A DNA stretch of 16,249 bases from Neolentinus lepideus HHB14362 ss-1 (taxonomy: Eukaryota; Basidiomycota; Agaricomycetes; Gloeophyllales; Gloeophyllaceae), in contig KV425703.1 in assembly GCA_001632425.1 (NCBI GenBank), forward strand, positions 14,070 through 30,318, given 5' to 3'. Positions 1 through 7,208 of this stretch are shown one piece after another. A program made the position numbers and the translations under genes. Each line of letters opens with the position of its first letter. Position 1 is the first letter of the stretch. The notes beneath the pieces are model-generated. The model did not search any database and was not told where the DNA came from. It worked only from the letters and a program-made list of their open reading frames with translations.

Positions 1-529
1 CAGCCCGGGGCATTAATACATTACGCTTAAAACATTACTGGGTATTGCATAAGGGTTTGTTAAAATATTAGACATGTAATACATTAATACTACAGCATTA
101 GGTGATACTGCTCACTCCTATTCTGGTCCTCCGGATACGACATGCATGCAAATGAATACTCAAATCATATTCTTATCATGTACACTACTACTAGTACACA
201 TTTTATGTATCTACTATACTCCAGACAGCTAACGCAGAACACGGGGTTGATGTCTACATTTGGGGGTTAGTGGGTGAGGGAGGCAGGGAAAGGGAGGACA
301 AACCAGTGTGAATGATCTGACACTCCATATGCAAGTAATCCAGCACACACAACATGCACACCGCCATCTTGAGCAGCATGGGCGGTGATAGGCCCCGTTG
401 GCTTCTGACCCCAGAAAACGCGACTTAGGGTGATTCCGCGCGCTTCGTGGGAACGGCGACTTAGCGACTCAATAGCGCACTGTCGGTACTCTGCGCACTA
501 GCGACCCTATGCACCAGCGACAAGGCTCT

Positions 530-562
530 CGGCTCCTCGGCGGACTTAGGACGGCTCCTCGG
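530..562. repeat. imperfect 22-bp tandem duplication
   Basis: CGGCTCCTCGG occurs at 530-540 and again at 552-562, 22 bases apart, with GGACTTAGGA between the copies and a further CTCGGA after the second. This is visible directly. It lies in the GC-rich block and no function is suggested. Confidence 0.6.
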
Positions 563-1254
563 TAGCTCGGACGCCGAGCGTCATTCAGTCGAGTCATCGG
601 CATTTCGGCATGCATCGGCCAGCGTTCTTACTGCGGTCCGAACTGAGGCGGTGTCTCAGGGTGCCTTTCCATATGGCGTACAGCCCGCCGTCGCCTCGGA
701 TCAGCACAGGTTCTATTGGCGCGACTTTCCTTATGCATGCAGTGCGCATCGACACATGGCGCGACCACGGCTATCACGACACCGCCGCACCACAGAGCGG
801 CCCCGCCCTTTATCCCTCTTTCGGCAGCATCGCGCTAGCATCGGCAGCATAGCCCGCCCCCGGATCATCGAAGAGGCGCGCCCTAACGCAAAGTCAAGAC
901 GCACCCGACTGGCTCCCGTCCACGGAGTGGCGCGCGTGCTAGAGTCGGTCACGGTCGCGCAGGTTATTGGTCGCAGGGCGCATGTGGATTAGGAGCAAGG
1001 CAGTACAGGTCGTATGGATGTGAGGCTGAGCAGAGGCACAATTCGCGGTAGTAGGTAGATAGGATTGGACACGGAGTAGTCGTTCTTATGTATTTAAGCC
1101 ATTACTTTACTGTCTGTACAAAAAAGTCATCTTCACCACACACTTCAGACCTCAGTCTTGCGTCAGAGCTTTCTTTCTAAGTCCGTCTTGCGACTCGCAT
1201 TTAGGTACTCTTGCGTACCTCCAACTTCACCCAGAGATAGCAACAGAGTACACC

Positions 1255-1400
1255 AGCGTAGCGTCGCTGTTTAGATAGCAACTACCAGCAGTGCTCCACT
1301 ATAGAGCGTCGAAGACCGCATAGCGCCAAACAGGAGGACTATCGTACAGCGCCCATACAGCGCCGTGCATATAGCGCTACATAGCGCATAGCATCGCCTT
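1255..1400. repeat. cluster of short AGCGC-type motifs
   Basis: Within about 145 bases the words CAGCGTAGCG, GAGCGTCG, TAGCGCC, CAGCGCCC, CAGCGCCG, TAGCGCT and TAGCGCAT follow one another at irregular spacing, many preceded by CATA or TACA. It reads as a strongly degraded microsatellite or minisatellite with a CATAGCGCC-like unit. The related words at 460-530 suggest one wider low-complexity domain. Confidence 0.4.
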
Positions 1401-1609
1401 AACTCTACAGACTGCCGCCGAGTAGCGACTTGGCGCCAACCTTCCTTTAGCCCCACCTATACATCTCACCTTCACCCATCCCCTCCGAACTATCTTACCC
1501 TTCGCTACCCCGGGCCTCGCAGCCATCTGACACCAAGGGCTTTGGTGTTTTGCTTTGTGGTTGTGTCTACACTTTAGGTCTCTTTTCCGCGGGTTTCGTC
1601 GTGTGTTTG

Positions 1610-2122
1610 TGCGTATCAGCGGGTAGACACCACCAAGGTGGTAGCGCTAGAAGAGCCACAACGGCTCATGCATCGGCTCATACAGAGCGTTGCATGCCCA
1701 CCAGCGACCTCAAATGTGTCCTTTGCTGTGCGCACAAGACGGGGTGCCACGGGTTCACAGTGCGGATGTGCGTGCAAAGAGGGCAAGCTCACGCTGGGCG
1801 GTGGTGTAGTGAGGGGGGTTGGAGTGGCAGACTTTGAGGGTGATGTAGCAGTCTGATTAGATGGGGTGGATAGGAGGGAGAGGATATATATGTGGAGGAC
1901 ATACCAGAGGAGGTTGCGGGCAAGCCAGACTGTGGAGTTGCTGCCGTACACGAGCTATGCGATGACCTCATACAAGTCTTGGAAGACCTCGCTGAGGTGG
2001 ACGGGGTAGAAGTGGCGGGGGTTGTAGTCTGGTGCACCCTCTTCCTCGACGGGGATGTCAGAGCTGAGCAGGGGGACAGAACGGTAGATGTGGGCAGATA
2101 CGGGGTGGTGCGGGATAGTCAT
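1610..2122 (-). pseudogene. SRPK-like protein kinase pseudogene (N-terminal lobe)
   Basis: Read from ATG at 2122 on the minus strand, the first 55 codons contain EEEGAPDYNPRHFYPVHLSE, EVFQDLYEVIA and then, after an in-frame TAG (1957-1955), LVYGSNSTVWLARNLLW. This is the start and glycine loop of fungal SRPK-type serine/threonine kinases, which normally phosphorylate SR splicing factors. A GTATGT..CAG intron of 52 nt (1904-1853) follows. The next exon gives CYITLKVCHSNPPHY (with the ATP lysine) and QRELALFARTSAL, then a TGA. The homology then continues in other frames as RTAKDTFEVAGGHATLCM and YEPMHEPLWLF, with another TAG and finally GGVYPL near 1610. Splicing as read also leaves the two exons out of frame. 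At least two stops, two frameshifts and loss of everything past the hinge make this a dead copy. The catalytic HTDLK region is absent downstream. Confidence 0.85.
1853..1904 (-). other. relic intron in the SRPK pseudogene
   Basis: GTATGT at the 5' side and a pyrimidine-rich run ending TAATCAG at the 3' side give a 52-nt intron, the size seen in the other genes of the window. The donor is recognisable although the gene is dead, so the copy arose from genomic DNA rather than by reverse transcription of a spliced mRNA. Confidence 0.65.
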
Positions 2123-2596
2123 TGCCGGGGCCTTGAGCAGGGGCTTTACATTATCTCGGACATATCTGCTTAGGCAAGTGATGAACAGGAAGATAGCTCA
2201 CCGTGATGTCTGCCCCCGGCATGTCGTTCTCTGTCCCATGTCATAGCCGCTTGGGGCTATAGCAACCCGGATGCTTGACTAGCAGGATGTGCTCGAGGAT
2301 CTGTATACAAATGTGCTCAATCGTGAATGGGAACAGACCTTTCGAACTGAAAGGACTTAGTGGGCACACCTGGACATTTCCTCAACGCTCGTGAACTCTT
2401 TCCTCAGCTGCTCAACTTGTCAATTCTGGTATCACCGCTGAGTCTGACTTCCTCATTCCCATGGCCATCAGTAGCGACACGCGTTGACAGTGACTCGTGA
2501 AGGTGTTCGAGTGAGTGTGGAAGAGACTCAGAGATGCGCGCTGAGCAAGTTACACGCTGACGTGGCTAAACATCGGAGCTTGAATGACCGAGTCAA

Positions 2597-2614
2597 CATG
2601 GTCACGTGATCATG
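2597..2614. promoter_or_regulatory. extended CACGTG palindrome (E-box-like)
   Basis: The 18 bases read CATGGTCACGTGATCATG and match their own reverse complement at 16 of 18 positions. The core TCACGTGA is the classical bHLH (Cbf1-type) target in fungi. It could have served the minus-strand SRPK gene whose start is 475 bases away; that link is inference. Confidence 0.35.
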
Positions 2615-2790
2615 TCGCACCGCATCTGAGGGCCGCGGTTACTGGAGATGCTTAGACAGATGCAATATCTCGCAAGGAGCCATGCTCTAAGTAAGAATGG
2701 ATCAGAGTGGCATATTTGCCAGCCTAATCTCGCTTATACCAATATTTTCAACACGTGAGTACAAGTCTATACTCAGATCTCCTGGCAGTA

Positions 2791-2819
2791 GCCCGAGTAG
2801 GCCCGAGTAGCCCGAGTAG
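2791..2819. repeat. three tandem copies of GCCCGAGTAG
   Basis: GCCCGAGTAG is present at 2791-2800, 2801-2810 and, sharing one base, 2810-2819. A partial AGTAG precedes the array and another follows it. It is a short minisatellite with no coding context. Confidence 0.85.
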
Positions 2820-2953
2820 CTGCTGGTAGACCCGTAGTGTGCTGTAGACATACATAGACATCTGTGCCGCCTACAGTTGTCTACTGAATATTCCCGTAGC
2901 TCCAAATAGGGACTGTATTGCACTTGGTAGAACTCCCGGAGCTCATACATGGA

Positions 2954-3505
2954 CTATACGTGCTCTGGGAGCCAACATAGAGCTATAGATCTGAAGCCGG
3001 AGCTATGGTTCAGGTACTTTTTTCCTGATGTTGTAAGTTCTGGAAAAGGCATGGGAGTGCGAGGGACAGGTAGGGACTCGCCAACAGTGTGGTGAGTGAG
3101 GTCGCAGAGTTCGAGGACATGATCGGTCAGATTGATCATGACAAGCGCTGTTGGGAGAGATGAACGCCAAAGATGGGTAGGTCTTCTTGTGCGCAATGTG
3201 ATTCTGTATGCTGCATCAATTTCTGGTCGTAATGCCACTGTGATTTAGCGAACTCCGGGGCTCAGTCATATCCACAGCAGCATCCTTAAGACTCGATCTT
3301 CGCACGTGGCCCACTCATCGTCAGAGCTGTACGAGCTATCTATCTCGGGACCGTGTTGCGACCTCATCGGAAACACATAGGGCAGGTGTGGTGTAAGTAT
3401 GCTCCAATGTGAGCGAAACGTCAGAACTTTCAAATGAGAAAGTCCCAAATCTGGCTGTTTCACCCACTTTAAGCATGGGCACTTCCCCGTATATTCAGGC
3501 GCCAA
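2954..3505 (-). CDS. possible degraded hypothetical protein, two ORFs
   Basis: Two minus-strand frames follow each other: 3505-3266 (79 codons) and 3238-2954 (94 codons, ending PEHV-stop). They lie in different reading frames and are separated by a TGA and a second stop. The first contains LKWVKQPDLGLSHLKVLTF, whose spacing of leucines is vaguely leucine-rich-repeat or F-box-protein-like, and an acidic YSSDDEWATCED stretch. No convincing intron joins them. I do not recognise the product. It could be the broken tail of a fungal F-box/LRR protein or chance open frames. Confidence is low. Confidence 0.2.
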
Positions 3506-3587
3506 TCACCGAGCATTAGCGCCCGTGTAATAGGGTCGTTCTCGGATGCCATGTTTCTTCCACTACAGAGGAACTCTCGATCAGGTG

Positions 3588-3601
3588 TGGTCTCGAGACC
3601 A
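3588..3601. repeat. perfect 14-bp palindrome
   Basis: TGGTCTCGAGACCA is its own reverse complement. It shares the GTCTC/GAGAC arms with the palindrome at 4047-4062, about 460 bases away. Confidence 0.85.
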
Positions 3602-3674
3602 TAAAGTAATGCACGGAGTTAGGATCCGTCGAGTCACTGAGAAGATAATAACGTTCACGGGGCCGGTAGATCAG

Positions 3675-3689
3675 CAGCGCTCAGCGCTG
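3675..3689. repeat. short inverted repeat CAGCGCT-C-AGCGCTG
   Basis: Seven-base perfect arms flank one base. It may be a chance GC palindrome. Confidence 0.7.
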
Positions 3690-3753
3690 GGCCGTGGGAT
3701 TCGGAGAAGAGCGAACCTGAGAGGAGATATGCAATATCGCTGTGCAGACGAGG

Positions 3754-4010
3754 TCACAAGTACTCGTTTCTCATCGGAGCGGTCAAGAGGTCTACCAGGA
3801 AATAGCCACCAAGAAGGGGAAGTCGTGACCCGACCACTCACAGAAGTGGGTTGCCACAATATTAGAAAGTATGACTAGCGTATAAGCGATCTTTGTATTG
3901 TTATTAATCGGTGGGTCCAGGTAATACAGTAACGGTGCCACGAACCGGATACCTGGGATATTCGAAGATAAAGAGTCAAATAAAAAATTCAGGATAGCCG
4001 CCAAGTCTAC
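3754..4010 (-). CDS. possible 3' exon pair of an unknown gene
   Basis: On the minus strand an exon can be read from an acceptor ending CCCAG (exon starts 4010) to a donor GTGAGT at 3841, giving VDLAAILNFLFDSLSSNIPG, FVAPLLYYLDPPINNNTK and ILSNIVATHF. A 50-nt intron (3841-3792, ending GGTAG) would join it to a short last exon reading YLLTAPMRNEYL-stop (TGA at 3756-3754). The splice sites are good and the amino-acid composition is protein-like, but no upstream exon is evident and I do not recognise the family. It may be a chance frame. Confidence 0.22.
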
Positions 4011-4046
4011 CTGGGTCTCATAATTGGTACGATGTTTGACTAGGTT

Positions 4047-4062
4047 TTGTCTCTAGAGACAA
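4047..4062. repeat. perfect 16-bp palindrome
   Basis: TTGTCTCTAGAGACAA is its own reverse complement. It may be a dimeric protein-binding site or a chance occurrence; nothing nearby decides. Confidence 0.85.
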
Positions 4063-5870
4063 GAGGAACGGACCGAGTCTGGAATCAGATGTACCAGCTA
4101 AGACCAGTGAATAGAGTCAAAGGCTCAGTACTGTGGAGGTGAAGTACACGGCAACATGAGTGCGTACAAATAAATGTTGGCTCGTAGAAGCTCTAATATT
4201 CGAAATGGACATCCATACAGAATCATCAGACACAACGACGTGGATGCAAGGCTAGTTGAGCTTACAGCAATGCAAACGCGGCAATCGGCACCTGTCGTTT
4301 ATTAAAACAGACAGAACATATTCGCTACTTACAGCTACCTCTCCTTCCATATACAACACTTCAAAAGAAGGCTCAAAATGAATGAAGGTTAAAATGGAAT
4401 AGGGTAACCACAGATGTTTGTCGAAAGACAATCAACGGGACACCCAGGTCGTCCGGCGCTAAGGTTTTAAACGTCTTGATAGAAAGTTGTACCCAGTCAA
4501 TGCATGAAACGGTCCACGGTGACGATCAAACTTACCAAAGGAGTTCCCCTCAAATCCCACCTATCAGATGGAAGATCATCTGTTGGGGGTATGGTATCGC
4601 GGCTCTGATTTAGAGCATAGCTTGATTATGAATTTTAAAATAGAAGGTGATTTGCTTTAGCCAGACGTCACCGGGGTACAGCCGTGGTTTCCATCAGAGC
4701 GACGTACTAAGTTCCGGACCAGGATGACAACCAGAGAATATTTGGGCCATGTAGTGCAGCACCATCGTAAAATTACGCAAAAACACAGTGAGGTCAATTG
4801 GAAACGGCATGATGAAAGCGTTATTTTGATGTGGAAGTAGAGCCAGAGCATGTTTGTGAGCAGTAGATGAGGCAGATCAGTGAGCCTGGCAGGTTCGGCC
4901 AAGGTAGTGTGAGAGTCACTTAAACATTGATTGCAATGCAATAACCTAGAATAAATACGCGCATCTTGAATACGCAGATAGTGCTATCGCGTCCACTGCT
5001 CTGTTCAGTCTGGACGAAGCGTGAGTTCACGTAGCAATGAATAATCACACTTGTCACAGTCGGCTCACAGAGACTCCCACGGCCGTCTTGTGCCACATGT
5101 GACGCGTTTGGTCTGTCGTGTGCTAATACTCAGCTTAATATGCTAAATAAAATGAAAACGGCAATATCTATTATGCAATTCAACACTAATTGCTTGTGAT
5201 ATACACGTACTAGAACGGGAAAAATAGCATTTTCTGCACCTGTGGCTGGTGTGGCCACTGCCCAGCGGTGGCGGTGTTGAAGGGGCATTATCAGCGTGAA
5301 GGTGCCGCACGCCAGAACATGTAACCAAATATTGGGTCTGGTTCGGGTACCTCGGATCTGACATGAAACCAGCGTTGCTAAACAAAAGTTTGGAACAGGC
5401 CACCAGTTGAAATCGGTGCCACGCGGAAGCGCCCATTTCGAATTGCTTGTCCTCATCAAAATATAATATCAGGAAACTAGATATATTCGAGTCGAGATTT
5501 CATATGCGTATCTCTTGCATATCCGAAATCACTGTATTCGGAACTAGTGTTCGACTGCGCAGGGGCGAGCAACCGGTTTTACGAAAATGTCATAACAATG
5601 TTTAGGAGAGGAGTACGACAGGCGAGATATGACTACATACGAGAGAAACGCTGGAATAATACATGTAAAATCATCTAAACTTTCGGGTTAATGAAGAGCT
5701 GGAATACGGAGCTGGAAATAATTGGCAAGTTCGGTGTATCGGTTGAAATTTTGCATCACAATGTGAATAATGTACTAGATAACACTTCAGCTGCAATCCT
5801 TGATTAAAAATCGTGAGTGGTACAACAATTGTGAAGAGCCGGGATCTCATTGGCTTGCCTGAGGATGAGA

Positions 5871-6232
5871 TCAATGTTCGATCCTCTCTGCATACAGAGC
5901 GGCCAATGTTTGACGAGCCGCTTCCTCCTTAGCTGCCGCAGCCGTACTTGCGGTAGCACGTCCGTATTCAATATCCCTGACTAGTCAGACAATAATGTTA
6001 GACAGAGTGCAGAGAGGGGAATAAATGTTCCCGTACGTACTATATGCGATAGCCGTCCAAACCCGAGCATGAGCAGGACCAGAACACGCCTGCTCCCAAG
6101 TCAGGATGTCGTTCTGCTGACTTGCCTGCAGGTAATTGTTGAGCTGCATCCGCCAATCTAAAGGACTGAGATGTCAGCATGACCAGTCCCAGAGTAGTCT
6201 AGCATCTGTTACGCACGGTCTGCTGGTGGCAT
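5871..6232 (-). CDS. small single-domain dsRNA-binding motif protein
   Basis: Three minus-strand exons, 6232-6217, 6157-6041 and 5980-5871, total 243 nt and encode 80 residues plus TGA. The introns are 59 nt (GTGCGT..TTTAG) and 60 nt (GTACGT..CTAG), both within codons, and the frame closes exactly. The protein is essentially one dsRBM with the usual alpha-beta-beta-beta-alpha order. Helix 1 is WRMQLNNYLQ (residues 7-16). The beta region has the SGPAHARVW block (31-39, the GPxH loop that enters the minor groove) and IRDIEYGRAT (45-54). Helix 2 is TASTAAAAKEEAARQTLAAL (53-72) with the lysine expected to contact the phosphates at its start. Such proteins bind double-stranded RNA. There is no catalytic domain, so a role as an RNA-silencing cofactor or decoy is only inference. 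The gene appears intact: good splice sites, no stop, first ATG used. Confidence 0.82.
5981..6040 (-). other. intron 2 of the dsRBM gene
   Basis: 60 nt, GTACGT donor and TGACTAG acceptor; it splits an ATC codon (A|TC) in the middle of the third beta-strand region, between AIAY and RDIEYG. Confidence 0.75.
6158..6216 (-). other. intron 1 of the dsRBM gene
   Basis: 59 nt, GTGCGT donor and CCTTTAG acceptor; it splits a CAT codon after only 16 coding bases (MPPAD then C|AT), leaving a micro first exon. Confidence 0.65.
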
Positions 6233-6333
6233 GGGTGAAAGAGCGGAATATCCGTTCCCTGGATGACAATGAAATGATAGGAATATTGTAGTGAGAGATT
6301 CTATGACTCGTTCATCAAGGTGCATGAGACAAT

Positions 6334-6860
6334 TTAAAGCTTTCCTCTATTACCATACACGGTATATTTGACCGAATCAAACGTATTCAGGAGGTGACGG
6401 GAGCCGAGAGGAATGGAGAACCTTGTATTCCGGAGCCGCAGTAATAAAGCTCTGGAAGTCAGTTCGTTCCCGGTAGCTGTGGATAGGTAAGGCCGGAACG
6501 GGCACTGCATCATACCCAGAGAGTAATTGAAAATCCCTTTCTCGTCAATTTGTAGTACGCGCGCGGTCAAAGAGAGGACAGCTGCGAGAGTCCATCAGGT
6601 TCTCCCCACATCGGCTCAAGCAATTAGCCCCAGTTTACTTTTGATGACACAGTGTTCAATTGACACTCACCAGTTTTGTTTGCGCTAAGGGAGTCATAAT
6701 TTTCCCCTTCATCCGCTGGAAAGAATTGGAGCGAGATCTTGGCCCCAATATAACCGCTACCTGGGTTTCCATTCTTGAACAGCGCGCACTTCGAGCGATT
6801 GCGCATGTACCTTTCCTGATCGCTCAGAGGATAGAAGCGGAGTGGCGATTGGCACCAGCA
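6334..6860 (-). CDS. 3' part of an unidentified spliced gene
   Basis: Two exons are well supported on the minus strand. The upstream one is open from 6860 to a GTGAGT donor at 6670 and contains FKNGNPGSGYIGAK and FFPADEGENYDSLSANKT. An 89-nt intron (6670-6582, ending TCTCGCAG) leads to the last exon 6581-6334, in frame as VLSLTARVLQIDEKG through VKYTVYGNRGKL-stop. The true 5' boundary of the upstream exon is unclear: an acceptor at CCCAG (exon from 6760) or a longer exon both work. Further upstream a frame to 7208 (with FSVRRKIQRFRNSN and LLIAYLDDVLKNI) may hold 5' exons. A related segment, RNPATGIIGDNVNAFMSLDA, is encoded at about 6865-6921 in another frame, suggesting a repeated domain. I do not recognise the family. 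Confidence 0.42.
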
Positions 6861-6913
6861 TCAAGAGACATGAAGGCATTGACGTTGTCCCCAATGATTC
6901 CCGTAGCTGGGTT
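6739..6913 (-). repeat. two diverged copies of a 29-bp segment encoding NP..GxIG
   Basis: Bases 6739-6767 and 6885-6913 match at 21 of 29 positions without gaps. On the minus strand they encode NPGSGYIGA and NPATGIIGD in different frames; both are followed by a D-x-G-x-N-like stretch. The spacing of 146 bases is not a multiple of three, so an intron or frameshift must lie between if both are coding. Confidence 0.5.
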
Positions 6914-7208
6914 CCGAAATATGATCTGGAATTCTCTGACGGTGACGCAGATGATATGACCGTACAGCGCAATGGCCAAGACATACGAAAGCCACTAAGT
7001 TCGTCAAGGAGCTCACACTTGAGATATTTTTCAATACATCATCAAGATAAGCTATGAGAAGTTTCGAGTCATCTCGTTCCGAGGGATATTTGCTGTGAAC
7101 AAGCCTTGGGGGTCCGAGTGCGTTTGAATTTCTGAAACGTTGTATCTTGCGGCGGACGGAGAAGCAGCAGTCCCTGAGGGATAAAATCAGATACTGCGGG
7201 TACATCAA
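6861..7208 (-). CDS. possible 5' exons of the same unknown gene
   Basis: The minus-strand frame 7208-6861 is open for 115 codons. Its first half (SLRDCCFSVRRKIQRFRNSN, then PRLVHSKYPSERDDSK and LLIAYLDDVLKNI) looks protein-like and ends near a GTGTGAGC donor at about 7024. The second half overlaps another frame carrying IIFRNPATGIIGDNVNAF. I suspect 5' exons of the 6334-6860 gene but cannot fix the junctions. The + strand is also open here (6660-6959, 6842-7057), which weakens the case. Confidence 0.22.
   Translation of the reverse strand: MMYPQYLILSLRDCCFSVRRKIQRFRNSNALGPPRLVHSKYPSERDDSKLLIAYLDDVLKNISSVSSLTNLVAFVCLGHCAVRSYHLRHRQRIPDHISEPSYGNHWGQRQCLHVS

Larger units (their letters stand above)
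1..1609. other. gene-free stretch, AT-rich then GC-rich motif-repeat block
   Basis: I see no supported gene here. Bases 1-240 are AT-rich with recurring CATTAATAC/TAATACATT words. About 400-1000 is GC- and CpG-rich and its open frames (the longest, near 651-992, is 113 codons) show no domain, and overlapping frames are open on both strands. GACTTAG, AGCGAC and AGCGCA words recur at 420-560, and CGGCTCCTCGG is repeated at 530-540 and 552-562. A TATTTAAG box near 1089 is followed by a pyrimidine-rich stretch (about 1125-1185) that resembles a promoter with 5' leader, but no reading frame follows it. Bases 1255-1400 hold a cluster of AGCGC/AGCGT motifs. Confidence 0.5.
2123..2953. other. gene-free stretch upstream of the SRPK relic
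   Basis: No coding region can be supported. An 82-codon minus-strand frame (2702-2950) spans the short tandem repeat at 2791-2819 and shows no domain. A near-perfect 18-bp palindrome around TCACGTGA lies at 2597-2614, about 475 bases upstream of the pseudogene ATG, and could be a former upstream regulatory site. Confidence 0.4.
3506..5870. other. long gene-poor stretch
   Basis: No family could be recognised in either strand. Open frames exist (for example 3546-3878 +, 4657-4941 -, 5130-5459 - with a second overlapping frame, 5671-5874 -) but lack domains, and two frames are open at once at 5143-5436. The only spliced candidate is at 3754-4010 on the minus strand, listed separately. Perfect palindromes lie at 3588-3601 and 4047-4062 and an inverted repeat at 3675-3689. 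Confidence 0.4.

Noticed and set aside
610..992. Overlapping + strand frames of 80 and 113 codons
   Set aside because: They lie in GC-rich DNA with a third frame open on the minus strand, show no domain, and the frames are longer only because stops are rare at this composition.
1080..1540. LTR of a retrotransposon (TATA-like box and pyrimidine leader)
   Set aside because: No second copy, no primer-binding site and no gag/pol sequence were seen in the window.
1892..2173. + strand ORF of 93 codons, acidic and Val-rich
   Set aside because: It is the antisense shadow of the SRPK pseudogene exon, whose kinase motifs are clear on the minus strand.
4657..4941. Minus-strand ORF of 94 codons with hydrophobic runs
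   Set aside because: No recognisable family, no conserved context and no supporting splice sites.
5130..5459. Minus-strand ORF of 109 codons
   Set aside because: A second minus frame of 97 codons overlaps it, neither shows a domain, and no splice-supported neighbour was found.
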